A stretch of 64,000 bases of DNA, from positions 1 to 64,000 of the forward strand of contig NZ_FOJC01000008.1 of assembly GCF_900109315.1 (NCBI RefSeq). Reading direction: 5' to 3'. Below are positions 1 through 8,404 of this stretch, piece by piece; the stretch's first letter is position 1; each line of letters opens with the position of its first letter. This DNA comes from [Haemophilus] ducreyi. GTDB lineage: Bacteria > Pseudomonadota > Gammaproteobacteria > Enterobacterales > Pasteurellaceae. Under the pieces are notes generated by a model. The model saw only the letters and a list, made by a program, of their open reading frames with translations. It did not search any database and was not told where the DNA came from. A program made the position numbers and the translations under genes.

Positions 1-33
1 TTCAATCTGAGCCATGATCAAACTCTTCAATTT
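1..33 (-). rRNA. rrs: 16S rRNA, 5' end only
   Basis: The reverse complement of these bases is the universal start of gammaproteobacterial 16S rRNA, including AGAGTTTGATCATGGCTCAG. The gene runs leftwards out of the window, so only its first 33 bases are visible. The matching leader with boxA and a strong P1 promoter lies at 34-330. Confidence 0.95.
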
Positions 34-224
34 AAAAAGTTTAATCGCTCAATAACTGCTTAGCTTAGTTCACTTCTCTTCTCTTTCATTTCACTTGAAA
101 GTAAAACAAAAGGAATTAAATTAATATGAATTTCTAGTTTAAGCACTTATTAAGACTTCAAGTTTTTATAAAACATATAAAATTAAGTCAATCAACAAGT
201 GCCCACACAGATTGTCTGATTCGT

Positions 225-236
225 TGTTAAAGAGCA
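225..236 (-). promoter_or_regulatory. rrn leader boxA antitermination site
   Basis: The minus strand reads TGCTCTTTAACA, identical to the boxA of E. coli rRNA leaders, where the Nus factors assemble an antitermination complex. It is followed by AATCAGACAATCTGTGTGGG, also very like the E. coli leader just before mature 16S. It lies about 190 bases upstream of the 16S start. Confidence 0.85.
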
Positions 237-242
237 AAATAA

Positions 243-291
243 AACGACGCACCGCTCAATCTAGCTTAACAGCTCACAACGGTGCGTCGTT
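243..291 (-). promoter_or_regulatory. Terminator-like hairpin in the rrn leader
   Basis: Two perfect 12-base arms (243-254 and 280-291, AACGACGCACCG and its complement) flank a 25-base loop. In the rRNA transcript the stem is followed by UUAUUUUG and then boxA at 225-236. The position matches the boxB hairpin of E. coli rrn leaders, but the GC-rich stem plus U-rich tail also looks like an intrinsic terminator. The structure is seen directly; any attenuation role is inference. Confidence 0.6.
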
Positions 292-302
292 GTGTGTCGC
301 CC

Positions 303-330
303 ATTATAGGATATCTTTCCCTTTTTGCAA
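303..330 (-). promoter_or_regulatory. rrn P1 promoter
   Basis: On the minus strand a TTGCAA -35 (325-330) and a perfect TATAAT -10 (303-308) are separated by 16 bases. The discriminator is GC-rich (GGGCGAC), as in stringently controlled rRNA promoters. An A/T-rich stretch at about 331-355 resembles an UP element. The start point should be near 296. Confidence 0.85.
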
Positions 331-422
331 ATACTTTTTTTGAAATTTTTAATTGACCGCTTATTTTTCAGGCGGTTTATTTTGGTTTAATATAAGCATT
401 TGATTTAAAAGTAATTTTTTTA

Positions 423-1220
423 CTAAATCATTAGCGTATTTAACTGTGGGAATCCCCATCTTTGCATAATCTTTGCTTGCTGTTTAAATTGATTATTTTG
501 TTGTGTACAGAACGCTAGATTTTCTCTTTGTTTTTCAAGTTGTTGATTATGTGGGGAGTGCATAATTAAATAAGTAACTCGGTTCGCTATTGCGTTGCCT
601 GAATCTAGAAAATATTTGACATTCGGTAACAGTTGTTGCAGTTCTGTTTTGACCATTGGAAAATGGGTACAGCCTAAAATTACGGTATCTAATGTTCGAT
701 GATTTTGCCAGTCGGCAATGATTGGTGTTAAACGGGTTAGGTCGATAACACCTGTTTGCAATTTTTGTTCTACGAGTTCTACTAATGCGGTTGAACCTAT
801 CTTTTCAATTTGGCAATTTGGGGCATATTGTTCAATCAAGCTCAATACATAAGGGCGGGTTATCGTACCTTTCGTTGCGAGTAATCCTATTGTTTTAGTT
901 TGGGATAATGCAGCCGCTGGTTTGATAGCAGGGACTGTGCCAACAATTGGGAAGGGGAAAATCTTACGTAGTGTGGGCAAAACGACTGTGCTGGCCGTAT
1001 TGCATGCTACAACAACTAGATCAAGTGGGTAATTTTTAGCCATTTTTTGTACCATTTTAGTTGCCCTTTCTATCAGTACTTCGGTTGGTTTTTCTGAATA
1101 AGGAAAACAAGCATTATCAAAATAATATAAATAATGGGCATTCGGTAGCTTTTTGCGGATTTCGTCATAAACGGTTAATCCGCCCATGCCTGAATCATAT
1201 AAAAGAATGGTTGGTTTCAT
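423..1220 (-). CDS. murI: Glutamate racemase
   Basis: Cytoplasmic, cofactor-independent enzyme converting L-glutamate to D-glutamate for peptidoglycan. At 265 residues it is the usual length. The hallmark DSGMGG is at residues 9-14, and the two catalytic cysteines are visible in ACNTAS (Cys73) and LGCTHFP (Cys184). It lies immediately upstream of an rRNA operon on the same strand, the same arrangement as murI-rrnB in E. coli, so the linkage is probably ancestral. udp lies further upstream but is separated from it by a good terminator, so murI probably has its own promoter. Confidence 0.97.
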   Translation of the reverse strand: MKPTILLYDSGMGGLTVYDEIRKKLPNAHYLYYFDNACFPYSEKPTEVLIERATKMVQKMAKNYPLDLVVVACNTASTVVLPTLRKIFPFPIVGTVPAIKPAAALSQTKTIGLLATKGTITRPYVLSLIEQYAPNCQIEKIGSTALVELVEQKLQTGVIDLTRLTPIIADWQNHRTLDTVILGCTHFPMVKTELQQLLPNVKYFLDSGNAIANRVTYLIMHSPHNQQLEKQRENLAFCTQQNNQFKQQAKIMQRWGFPQLNTLMI

Positions 1221-1301
1221 TTTATGATGGTCAATAAATGTAATGGTTATTCTCTGAAATGCTACTCTGTTCTGTATGTTGATTCAAGGATATGATGGAA
1301 C

Positions 1302-1366
1302 GATAAAAATAAGCGGTTAAGTTTATTCGGAAAATGGTGAAATATTTCCTTTAACTTAACCGCTTA
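1302..1366 (-). terminator. Intrinsic terminator of udp (paired uptake sequences)
   Basis: Perfect 14-base inverted repeat, arms 1310-1323 and 1353-1366, each containing the AAGCGGT uptake core in opposite orientation. On the minus strand the stem is followed by TTTTTA, placing a U-tract downstream of udp. Head-to-head uptake sequences serving as terminators are common in Pasteurellaceae. Confidence 0.75.
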
Positions 1367-1390
1367 AATTGCTATTTAAGTTTTAGTTTT

Positions 1391-2155
1391 TCAACTTAGT
1401 TTAACTAGTTTACGTGCTGTTTCTACTGCTACAGAAACGGCTTTTTCTTCTGTTGCTTTGATGGTGGCTTCGTTTGGAATCTCTTGTTGAGTACGATTAA
1501 CAATGACGCCTGATACCATACCTGCGCGTAGACCTAATGCTGAGCACATGGTAAATAACGTGCCTGATTCCATTTCAAAGTTCATTACATTTAGGTCTTG
1601 CCATTGTTTTAATGAGCCTTGAAATTTCGGGTAACCTTTACCGCTAAAGGTGTCGTAGCGTTCTTGGCCAGGATAGAAGGTATCTGAAGAGGCGGTAATA
1701 CCAACGTAAGTAGTTGCACCAGATGCTATCGCCGCAGCGTAGGCTGCATTAGTACACTCGAAGTTAGCGACCGCAGGATATTCAAGCGGCGCAAAATGCT
1801 GGCTAGCGCCATCTAAACGAACCGCACCGGTGGTCACTAAAATATCACCTACGTTAATATGCGGTTGAATAGCGCCGGTTGTGCCGACACGTAAGAAAGT
1901 TCGCACACCAAGCTGAGCCAACTCCTCGACACAAATTGACACTGATGGTCCACCAATTCCGGTGGAACAAACGATAACAGCTTCGCCGTCTAAATAACCT
2001 AACCATGAGGTAAATTCACGGGTTGAAACTAAAAACTCTGGATTCTCCATTTTTTTGGCAATCCGTTCACTACGTGCTGGATCACCTGGGGCAATAGCTA
2101 CTTTTGCCCCTTTTAACATTGCTTTAGTTAAACCTAAATGGAATACGTCAGACAT
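1391..2155 (-). CDS. udp: Uridine phosphorylase
   Basis: Nucleoside salvage enzyme that splits uridine with phosphate into uracil and ribose 1-phosphate. The 254 residues match the E. coli enzyme in length. Family features include the phosphate-binding GDPAR near residue 24, the RVGTTGAIQ segment, and [11 protein letters not shown], which contacts the ribose. The ATG is preceded by AAGGAGAT. The gene is monocistronic: a terminator follows at about 1302-1366, and asnC lies upstream on the same strand across a 131-base gap. A possible CRP site lies at 2256-2271. Confidence 0.96.
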   Translation of the reverse strand: MSDVFHLGLTKAMLKGAKVAIAPGDPARSERIAKKMENPEFLVSTREFTSWLGYLDGEAVIVCSTGIGGPSVSICVEELAQLGVRTFLRVGTTGAIQPHINVGDILVTTGAVRLDGASQHFAPLEYPAVANFECTNAAYAAAIASGATTYVGITASSDTFYPGQERYDTFSGKGYPKFQGSLKQWQDLNVMNFEMESGTLFTMCSALGLRAGMVSGVIVNRTQQEIPNEATIKATEEKAVSVAVETARKLVKLS

Positions 2156-2255
2156 AACTATCTCCTTACTTTAACAATAAATCATCTACAATTTTACTAT
2201 TCTAACCACGGACCTAAAAGATAAGCGATTGTTTTCAATAAAAAATGGGCAAATC

Positions 2256-2271
2256 TGTGAGCTTGATCAAC
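2256..2271 (-). promoter_or_regulatory. Candidate CRP site upstream of udp
   Basis: The plus strand reads TGTGA, six bases, then TCAAC: one perfect and one partial half of the CRP consensus TGTGA-N6-TCACA. It lies about 100 bases upstream of udp. In E. coli udp is controlled by CRP and CytR, so the placement makes sense, but a single imperfect match is weak evidence. Confidence 0.35.
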
Positions 2272-2286
2272 TAAAAACGTTTGCTT

Positions 2287-2759
2287 CTAAGGTTGAATAT
2301 CCCGCAAGATTGGGTTTTGCATTGAGATTAACGTTTCAGTTGATTGTATTTCATCAATTAATTGAATTTTAGTGGCTAATACGTGATGCAACTCTTCTAT
2401 GGTATGCGTCATTACTTTAATAAAAATAGAGTAATTACCGGTTTTATAATAGGCTTCTACCACTTCTTCAAAATCCCTTAATTTGTTATTACCCGTTCAT
2501 AATCTTTAGCTGATTTAAGAATAATACCGATAAAACAGCAAACATCATAACCTAATTTGCGTGCATTGAGGCGAATTTTTGCGCCTTCAATAATACCTGC
2601 CTGACGTAATTTTTCCACTCGAACGTGAATAGTACTAACACTGACACTAAAATTTTTTGCCATTTCTACGTAAGGCGTGCGCGCATCCTTTACTAAAGCA
2701 TCTAAAATTTGCTTATCAAGCGGGTCAATTTGCTGTTTTGTTTGACAATTTATGTTCAA
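2287..2759 (-). pseudogene. asnC: asnC regulator, broken by a one-base frameshift
   Basis: Lrp/AsnC-family regulator of asparagine synthesis. The first 93 codons (2478-2759) give an intact helix-turn-helix (TIHVRVEKLRQAGII) and the start of the ligand-binding RAM domain (LGYDVCCFIGIILKSAKDY), then stop. Shifting by one base at an A-run near 2482-2484 restores the rest of the family sequence down to a TAG at 2287-2289, including EAYYKTGNYSIFIKVM and STETLISMQNPILRDI. One missing A would explain it. The product lacks most of the RAM domain, which binds asparagine and builds the oligomer, so it is probably inactive. A sequencing error in the homopolymer cannot be excluded. Confidence 0.85.
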
Positions 2760-2940
2760 AATTCACGCTCCTTTTTATTTTTATTAAATATTAAACAACA
2801 TTTAAGCAAAAAAATTAAAAAATTTTTAATAAAAAACTATTTTATTTAGTAACTGTTGTATTTTTCTTTAATTATATTAAATTATATCCATCTCGTAAAA
2901 ATCTATATCTAGATGAATAACCAATTTTTAGGAAAAAACA
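2760..2940. promoter_or_regulatory. Divergent asnC-asnA control region
   Basis: This very A/T-rich 181-base spacer separates the divergent asnC and asnA starts. In enterics AsnC binds the equivalent region to activate asnA and repress itself. An AGGA ribosome binding site precedes asnA. I could not pick out a convincing operator or a single best promoter. Confidence 0.5.
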
Positions 2941-3933
2941 ATGAAAAAGAGCTTTATTTTACAACAACAAGAAATTAGTTTTGTTAAAAACACTTTTACG
3001 CAATACCTGATCGATCAATTAGATATTATTGAAGTACAAGGGCCGATTTTGAGCCAAGTGGGCAATGGTATGCAAGATAACTTATCCGGCATCGAAAAAG
3101 CGGTACAGGTAAATGTAAAATGCATTCCTGGCGCAGTGTTTGAAGTTGTACATTCATTAGCCAAATGGAAACGCCACACTTTAGCTCGTTTTAGTTTTAA
3201 ACAAGGCGAAGGTTTATTTGTACATATGAAAGCATTGCGTCCCGATGAAGATTCTTTAGACCCAACACATTCTATTTATGTTGATCAATGGGATTGGGAA
3301 AAAGTAATTCCTGAAGGCCAACGTAACTTTGCTTATTTAAAACAGACTGTTAATCAAATTTATAAAGCCATTCGTTTAACTGAATTAGCGGTTGAAGCGC
3401 GCTTTGATATCCCATCAAGTTTGCCAAAACAAATTACGTTCATACATAGCGAAGAATTAGCACAGCGTTATCCAAATATGTCCAGTAAAGAACGTGAAAA
3501 TGCGATTTGTAAAGAACACGGTGCGATCTTTTTAATCGGCATTGGAGGTAAATTATCTGACGGTAAAGCGCATGATGGTCGTGCACCTGATTATGACGAT
3601 TGGACAACTGAATCTGAAAATGGCTATAAAGGTTTAAACGGCGATATTTTAGTTTGGAATGAAGAATTAGGCTCTGCCTTTGAATTATCCTCAATGGGCA
3701 TTCGTGTTGATCAACAAGCATTACGTTTACAAGTCAGCTTAACTGGTGATGAAGATCGATTAACGATGGATTGGCATCAAGATTTATTAGCGGGTCGTTT
3801 ACCGCTTTCTATCGGCGGTGGTATTGGGCAGTCACGTTTAGTGATGTTTCTACTACATAAAAAACACATTGGTGAAGTACAATCAAGTGTATGGCCAACG
3901 GAAATGCTTACCCAATTTGAAAACATTCTTTAA
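2941..3933 (+). CDS. asnA: Aspartate-ammonia ligase (asparagine synthetase A)
   Basis: Makes asparagine from aspartate and ammonia with ATP hydrolysis to AMP. The 330 residues match E. coli AsnA (330). The fold is class II synthetase-like; the diagnostic [19 protein letters not shown] lies near the N terminus, and [13 protein letters not shown] (about 290-302) is the ATP-binding motif 3 equivalent. It is divergent from its usual regulator asnC, which is frameshifted here, so control by asparagine may be lost. Paired hairpins downstream separate it from the convergent msrQ. Confidence 0.97.
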   Translation: MKKSFILQQQEISFVKNTFTQYLIDQLDIIEVQGPILSQVGNGMQDNLSGIEKAVQVNVKCIPGAVFEVVHSLAKWKRHTLARFSFKQGEGLFVHMKALRPDEDSLDPTHSIYVDQWDWEKVIPEGQRNFAYLKQTVNQIYKAIRLTELAVEARFDIPSSLPKQITFIHSEELAQRYPNMSSKERENAICKEHGAIFLIGIGGKLSDGKAHDGRAPDYDDWTTESENGYKGLNGDILVWNEELGSAFELSSMGIRVDQQALRLQVSLTGDEDRLTMDWHQDLLAGRLPLSIGGGIGQSRLVMFLLHKKHIGEVQSSVWPTEMLTQFENIL

Positions 3934-3983
3934 CATACAAAAAGCGGTAATATTTGGCAAAAATTGCGCAAATACTACCGCTT
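3934..3983 (-). terminator. Terminator of msrPQ (paired uptake sequences)
   Basis: Near-perfect inverted repeat, arms 3942-3956 and 3969-3983, with one mismatch, built from opposed AAGCGGTA uptake cores. Only the minus strand has a following T-run (CTTTTTG), so it most likely ends the msrP-msrQ transcript. Confidence 0.6.
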
Positions 3984-4014
3984 AAATGGATAAATAGATT
4001 AGCTTCTTCATAAT

Positions 4015-4040
4015 GCCGAGTGAATACTCGGCAATTTTAT
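4015..4040 (+). terminator. Likely terminator of asnA
   Basis: A 7-base perfect stem, GCCGAGT at 4015-4021 and its complement at 4026-4032, with a 4-base loop, is followed on the plus strand by AATTTTAT. It lies between convergent asnA and msrQ. The tail is short, so termination is probable but not certain. Confidence 0.55.
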
Positions 4041-4630
4041 GCTTTGAGTTTATGCATGATATGATGTCCAGTAAACTTCCATAAGACAATGACGGTTACC
4101 ATTATACCAATCACGATCGGGCCAAGCGTGACACCTTTTACTGACCAATAATAATGAATGGCTGCCAACACAATAGCCGGATAAGCAAATTGATGTACGC
4201 TGAACCATTTTTTACCCAGTGCTGTTTTCACTTTCGGAATAGAAGTGATCGCCATCACCATTAAAATGGTAAACGCTATCCCACCTAAAATTAAATAAGG
4301 CCGTTGTACTAACTCACTGAAAAACAGCGAAACATCTAAGCTAAGCTCAAGGACTAAATAGCTCGCTACATGCAATAATGCCCAAGCAAATGCCCATAGA
4401 CCTAATGGGCGACGTAATACTTGATATTGGTTTTTATTCAGTAATTGCAACACAATTCCCAATAAAAACATAATACAGAAAATGATAATGGCAGTATAAC
4501 CTAAAAAATGTTCCAAATCTTTAGTTGGATCTGCACCGAACACTTCACTCTCACTATTCAAAACAAATGCCAACCACACCAAAGGAATCCCACAACCTAA
4601 ATGAATAATCACACGTAATACATTTAACAT
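4037..4630 (-). CDS. msrQ: Haem-binding membrane subunit MsrQ
   Basis: Inner-membrane b-type cytochrome (formerly YedZ) that passes electrons from the quinone pool or cytoplasmic flavin enzymes to periplasmic MsrP. The 197 residues show about six hydrophobic segments. Histidines in the helices around ALLHVASYL and FSVHQFAYPAIVLAAIHYYW are the expected haem ligands. Its ATG shares one base with the msrP stop (TAATG), indicating translational coupling. A terminator lies just downstream. Confidence 0.95.
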   Translation of the reverse strand: MLNVLRVIIHLGCGIPLVWLAFVLNSESEVFGADPTKDLEHFLGYTAIIIFCIMFLLGIVLQLLNKNQYQVLRRPLGLWAFAWALLHVASYLVLELSLDVSLFFSELVQRPYLILGGIAFTILMVMAITSIPKVKTALGKKWFSVHQFAYPAIVLAAIHYYWSVKGVTLGPIVIGIMVTVIVLWKFTGHHIMHKLKA

Positions 4631-5586
4631 TAGAAATTTACCTTCAAATCTAAATCTTTATATAAATGAGCGACTTGATCTTCATAGCCATTAAACATTA
4701 ACGTTGGCTGACGTTTAACTGATAATAAACCGCCAGCACCAATAACACGTTCAGAGCCTTGTGACCAACGTGGATGATCAACATTTGGATTAACATTCGC
4801 ATAAAAACCATATTCAGTTGGCGCTAAACTTTCCCAAGTTGTTTTTGGACGTGTTTCTGAAAAAGAAATTTTCACAATCGACTTAATGCTTTTAAAACCA
4901 TATTTCCAAGGCACCACTAATCGAATTGGCGCACCATTTTGTGGCGGTAACATTTTGCCGTATAAACCGACTGATAATAGCGTTAAGGAATTCATGGCTT
5001 CTTCAATAGTTAATGCTTCAACGTATGGATAATCAATACTGCCACCAAATAAAGGATTTTTTTGGCCTGGCATTTGTTCTGGATCATATAAGGTATGGAA
5101 AACAACATATTTCGCTTTACTGGTTGGTTTTACCATTTCCACTAACCGTGCTAGCTCAAAACCAATCCACGGCACAACCATTGACCACGCTTCAACACAA
5201 CGAAAACGATAAATACGTTCTTCTAATGGAAAGGTATTAAATAATTGTTGATGATTAAGTACAAATGGATTTTCCACTTCACCGGTAATTTCTAACTGCC
5301 AAGGATCCGTTTTAAAATCCTTAGCAAATTTAGCTGGTGCTGCTTTATCCGTACCAAATTCGTAGAAATTGTTATAGCCGATAATTTTATTTTCTGGTGT
5401 TAAGGCCAGATCACTTTTACTCGCCGCCTTAAACGTTAATGCTTTAAGCTCGCTGACGTTTTCCTCAGCAAACGCTATATTCGGTAATCCTAAAGTGGCA
5501 ATACCTAACCCCATCGACTTAATAATTTGACGGCGTTGATTAAAAATTTCTTCTGGTGTGACATCACTCATCATTAATTGCTTCAT
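4630..5586 (-). CDS. msrP: Periplasmic methionine sulfoxide reductase, molybdopterin subunit MsrP
   Basis: Molybdoenzyme (formerly YedY) that repairs oxidised methionine in periplasmic proteins. The N terminus carries a Tat signal, with the twin arginines at residues 18-19 in [11 protein letters not shown] and a likely cleavage after AFA. The molybdenum-ligating cysteine sits in FRCVEAWSM. At 318 residues it is slightly shorter than E. coli MsrP. AGGAG lies upstream of the chosen ATG. It is the first gene of msrPQ and is transcribed away from an ECF sigma/anti-sigma pair 88 bases away, a pairing that suggests shared oxidative-stress control. Confidence 0.96.
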   Translation of the reverse strand: MKQLMMSDVTPEEIFNQRRQIIKSMGLGIATLGLPNIAFAEENVSELKALTFKAASKSDLALTPENKIIGYNNFYEFGTDKAAPAKFAKDFKTDPWQLEITGEVENPFVLNHQQLFNTFPLEERIYRFRCVEAWSMVVPWIGFELARLVEMVKPTSKAKYVVFHTLYDPEQMPGQKNPLFGGSIDYPYVEALTIEEAMNSLTLLSVGLYGKMLPPQNGAPIRLVVPWKYGFKSIKSIVKISFSETRPKTTWESLAPTEYGFYANVNPNVDHPRWSQGSERVIGAGGLLSVKRQPTLMFNGYEDQVAHLYKDLDLKVNF

Positions 5587-5674
5587 TATTAGCTCCTTTT
5601 ATATATAATTGTTTTGTCTTTAAAAAGTTAGAAATAATTACACAAAAGATAAAATAATTTATAACGAGGGAAAA

Positions 5675-6259
5675 ATGTCAGAAGTTGAACAATTAAATTC
5701 GATTACCCCGAAAAGAATTGAAGAAATACGCTTACAAATGATGAAATTTGCGATCTTAAAGCTAAAAGACGCTGATTTAGCAGAAGATGTCGTACAAGAA
5801 GCATTAGTAAGCGCTTATAAAAATGCACATTCTTTTCGCGGACAAGCGGCATTAAAAACTTGGATTTTTGCCATTTTGAAAAACAAAATTATTGATTTAA
5901 TCAAACAAAGAAAACGGCTAGTCAATATTTCAGAATTAGTCGAAGAAGAAAGTCCAAATCAATTTTTTGACCAAACAGGCTACTGGGCAGCGGATAATTA
6001 TCAACCAAAAGAATGGCAAGATGTAAATCAGTTAAATTATAAGAAAGGATTTTGGGCGATCTTCGACATTTGTTTAAATAAGCTACCTGCACAACAGGCA
6101 CGTATTTTCATGATGCGAGAACACTTAGAACTGACAAGCGAACAAATTTGCCAAGAATGTGAGATTAGTACTGCAAATTTACACGTTATTTTGCATCGCG
6201 CAAGATTACAACTACAAGCCTGCCTAACAAAAAATTGGTTCGATGGAGAAAAAGATTAA
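5675..6259 (+). CDS. ECF-type RNA polymerase sigma factor
   Basis: Alternative sigma factor of 194 residues. Region 2 is clear (DLAEDVVQEALVSAYKN followed by FRGQAALKTWIFAILKNKIID), and region 4 is the C-terminal helix-turn-helix around LTSEQICQECEISTANLHVILHRARLQL. A GAGGG ribosome binding site precedes the ATG. It overlaps the next gene, a zinc-type anti-sigma, by one base, the normal arrangement for ECF pairs. The closest counterpart I recall is the RpoE2-type factor of H. influenzae. Divergent msrPQ is a plausible target; this is inference from position. Confidence 0.9.
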   Translation: MSEVEQLNSITPKRIEEIRLQMMKFAILKLKDADLAEDVVQEALVSAYKNAHSFRGQAALKTWIFAILKNKIIDLIKQRKRLVNISELVEEESPNQFFDQTGYWAADNYQPKEWQDVNQLNYKKGFWAIFDICLNKLPAQQARIFMMREHLELTSEQICQECEISTANLHVILHRARLQLQACLTKNWFDGEKD

Positions 6260-6453
6260 TGAATTGTGAACATGCTTCAGAATTAATTTCACTTAATTGT
6301 GAGCAAAAGTTAAAAGTAAAAGACAGTATTCAATTACAAATTCACTTATGGTTATGCCCTAAATGTCGCCATTTTAAGAAAAACAATAATGAAATGCGGA
6401 AACTATTACAAAATTATTGCGATCCTGAAAACAACTGCGAAAAAGAAGCTTAA
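6259..6453 (+). CDS. Small zinc-finger anti-sigma factor
   Basis: A 64-residue protein beginning MNCEHASELIS, with the HLWLCPKC signature (His-x3-Cys-x2-Cys) of ZAS-type anti-sigma factors. The ATG shares its first base with the sigma stop codon, so the two should be made in a fixed ratio. No transmembrane segment is visible, so it should be a soluble cytoplasmic, probably thiol-responsive, partner that holds the sigma factor until oxidation or metal loss releases it. A longer reading from 6235 would overlap sigma in another frame and has no extra family support. Function is inferred from motif and context. Confidence 0.85.
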   Translation: MNCEHASELISLNCEQKLKVKDSIQLQIHLWLCPKCRHFKKNNNEMRKLLQNYCDPENNCEKEA

Positions 6454-6519
6454 ATAAAAAAACATACGGTTATTTTAATTAAGCGGTTATTTTTCGCTTA
6501 TTTATTACCATATAGCACA

Positions 6520-6551
6520 AACGGCAAGATCCATTCTCTTGCCGTTTTGTC
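6520..6551 (+). terminator. Terminator after the sigma/anti-sigma operon
   Basis: A perfect 10-base stem, AACGGCAAGA at 6520-6529 and its complement at 6537-6546, is followed by TTGTC; the stem itself ends in TTTT. It lies between the convergent anti-sigma gene and proS and may act in both directions. A smaller AAGCG hairpin at 6480-6500 precedes it. Confidence 0.65.
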
Positions 6552-6555
6552 ATCA

Positions 6556-8271
6556 TTACGCCTGCACGTTTTGCGCTAAATAGGCTAACAACTGATCTTT
6601 GGCGATCATCGTCTTCTCACCAGTACGGCGGTTTTTATATTCCACCTCACCATTTTCTAGGTTTTTCTCCCCGATCACGATCATATGTGGTACACCGATT
6701 AACTCCATATCTACGAACATCACACCCGGTCGCTCTTTACGATCATCCAAAATCACATCTACGCCTTGTGCCATTAAATCCGTATAAAGTTGCTCAGCAA
6801 ATGCTTGCACGCTCGCTGACTTAAACATATTCATCGGCACAATCGCCACAGTAAAAGGCGCAATTTCATCCGTTGGCCAAATAATTCCTCGCTCATCATG
6901 ATGTTGTTCAATCGCCGCCGCCACTACACGTGTTACACCAATACCATAACAGCCCATTGTCATCACTAATGGTTTGCCGTCCTCACCTTGTACGGTTGCA
7001 TTCATAGCGTCAGAATATTTCTGACCTAATTGGAAAATATGCCCAACTTCAATACCGCGTTTAATCAACAAAGTGCCCTTGCCATCAGGACTTGGATCGC
7101 CAGCAACTACGTTACGTAAATCAAACACCTCAGGCAATGCCACATCACGTTGCCAATTAACATTCAGATAATGTTTACCATCAATATTCGCTCCCGCTGC
7201 AAAATCCGACATTAACGCAACGGAGCGATCGACAATCGCCGGTATGGTTAAATTAACCGGACCAAGAGAACCAACGCTCGCACCAATTTTAGCGTTAATT
7301 TCATCTTCATCTGCAAATGTTAGCGGTTCTGCCACTAATGGATGTTTTTGCGCCTTAACCTCATTTAACTCATGATCACCGCGCAAAATTAATGCCACAA
7401 GCGGTGCTGTTTCGCTTGCGCCTTTCACAATTAATGTTTTAACCGTTTTTTCAATGGCTAAATCAAATTGTGCAACCAATTCTGCAATTGTTTTAGCATT
7501 TGGCGTATCGATCAACACCATCGCTTCAGTTGCTGGTTTAGGTTCACCTATTGCCACCGCTTCGGCTAATTCAATATTAGCGGCAAAATCAGATTCAGTG
7601 GAAAAAACGATATCATCTTCACCGCTTGATGCCAACACTTGGAATTCGTGTGAGGCTGAACCACCAATCGATCCCGTATCCGCTTGCACAGCGCGGAAAT
7701 CTAAGCCTAAGCGGGTAAAAATTCGATGATAAACCTGATACATCACCTCATAAGTTTGTTGTAAACTTTCTGGTGTAGTGTGGAAAGAATAAGCATCTTT
7801 CATAACAAACTCACGTGAACGCATTACCCCAAAACGAGGGCGAACTTCATCACGGAATTTAGTTTGAATTTGGTATAGATTTAAGGGTAACTGTTTATAG
7901 GAAGAAAGCTCGCGACGCACTAAATCAGTGATCACTTCCTCATGAGTTGGGCCCAACACAAAATCACGTTTACCACGGTTGGCAAAACGCAGTAATTCAG
8001 GTCCATATTGCTCCCAACGATTTGATTCTTGCCATAATTCCGCCGGTTGCACGACCGGCATCAATACCTCAATCGCACCGCCTTTATTCATCTCTTCACG
8101 AATAATTTTTTCTACTTTTTTTAATACCTTAACGCCTGTTGGTAACCAATTATATAACCCTGCAGCCATCGGGCGAATCATACCTGCCCGTAACATTAAC
8201 TGATGACTGATCACTTGAGCATCATTTGGAGTTTCTTTTAGCGTGGAAAATAAATACTGACTTGTACGCAT
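6556..8271 (-). CDS. proS: Prolyl-tRNA synthetase
   Basis: Charges tRNA-Pro with proline. At 571 residues it is the bacterial type: class II catalytic core, an inserted YbaK-like editing domain at roughly residues 225-400 (including KTLIVKG and [19 protein letters not shown]) that removes mischarged alanine, and a C-terminal anticodon-binding domain ending at YLAQNVQA. Motif 2 lies around [22 protein letters not shown]. It appears monocistronic, with the short autotransporter-like gene upstream separated by a strong terminator. Confidence 0.97.
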   Translation of the reverse strand: MRTSQYLFSTLKETPNDAQVISHQLMLRAGMIRPMAAGLYNWLPTGVKVLKKVEKIIREEMNKGGAIEVLMPVVQPAELWQESNRWEQYGPELLRFANRGKRDFVLGPTHEEVITDLVRRELSSYKQLPLNLYQIQTKFRDEVRPRFGVMRSREFVMKDAYSFHTTPESLQQTYEVMYQVYHRIFTRLGLDFRAVQADTGSIGGSASHEFQVLASSGEDDIVFSTESDFAANIELAEAVAIGEPKPATEAMVLIDTPNAKTIAELVAQFDLAIEKTVKTLIVKGASETAPLVALILRGDHELNEVKAQKHPLVAEPLTFADEDEINAKIGASVGSLGPVNLTIPAIVDRSVALMSDFAAGANIDGKHYLNVNWQRDVALPEVFDLRNVVAGDPSPDGKGTLLIKRGIEVGHIFQLGQKYSDAMNATVQGEDGKPLVMTMGCYGIGVTRVVAAAIEQHHDERGIIWPTDEIAPFTVAIVPMNMFKSASVQAFAEQLYTDLMAQGVDVILDDRKERPGVMFVDMELIGVPHMIVIGEKNLENGEVEYKNRRTGEKTMIAKDQLLAYLAQNVQA

Positions 8272-8320
8272 CGTTTGTTCCTATTTAATTACATTCAGTT
8301 AAAAATCTATGCCTTATTCT

Positions 8321-8388
8321 AAAACAAAAAGCGGTCAAATATGGCAAAAATTTTGCAATTTGCAAAAAATCTGCCTATTTGACCGCTT
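8321..8388 (-). terminator. Terminator of the short autotransporter gene
   Basis: Perfect 13-base arms, AAGCGGTCAAATA at 8329-8341 and its complement at 8376-8388, are followed on the minus strand by TTTGTTTTAG. The arms are full uptake sequences in opposite orientation. It separates the upstream 8405-9115 gene from proS. Confidence 0.75.
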
Positions 8389-8404
8389 GAATAGGTAGAA
8401 TAAA

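Noticed and set aside
355..380. Opposed GCGGT cores after murI as a terminator
   Set aside because: The stem is only about five pairs and the minus-strand tail is not T-rich; it may still be a degenerate uptake pair.
7454..7729. Plus-strand open reading frame inside proS
   Set aside because: Antisense shadow of proS without a ribosome binding site. The same applies to other long antisense frames in recG, glyS, murJ and the ribosomal genes.
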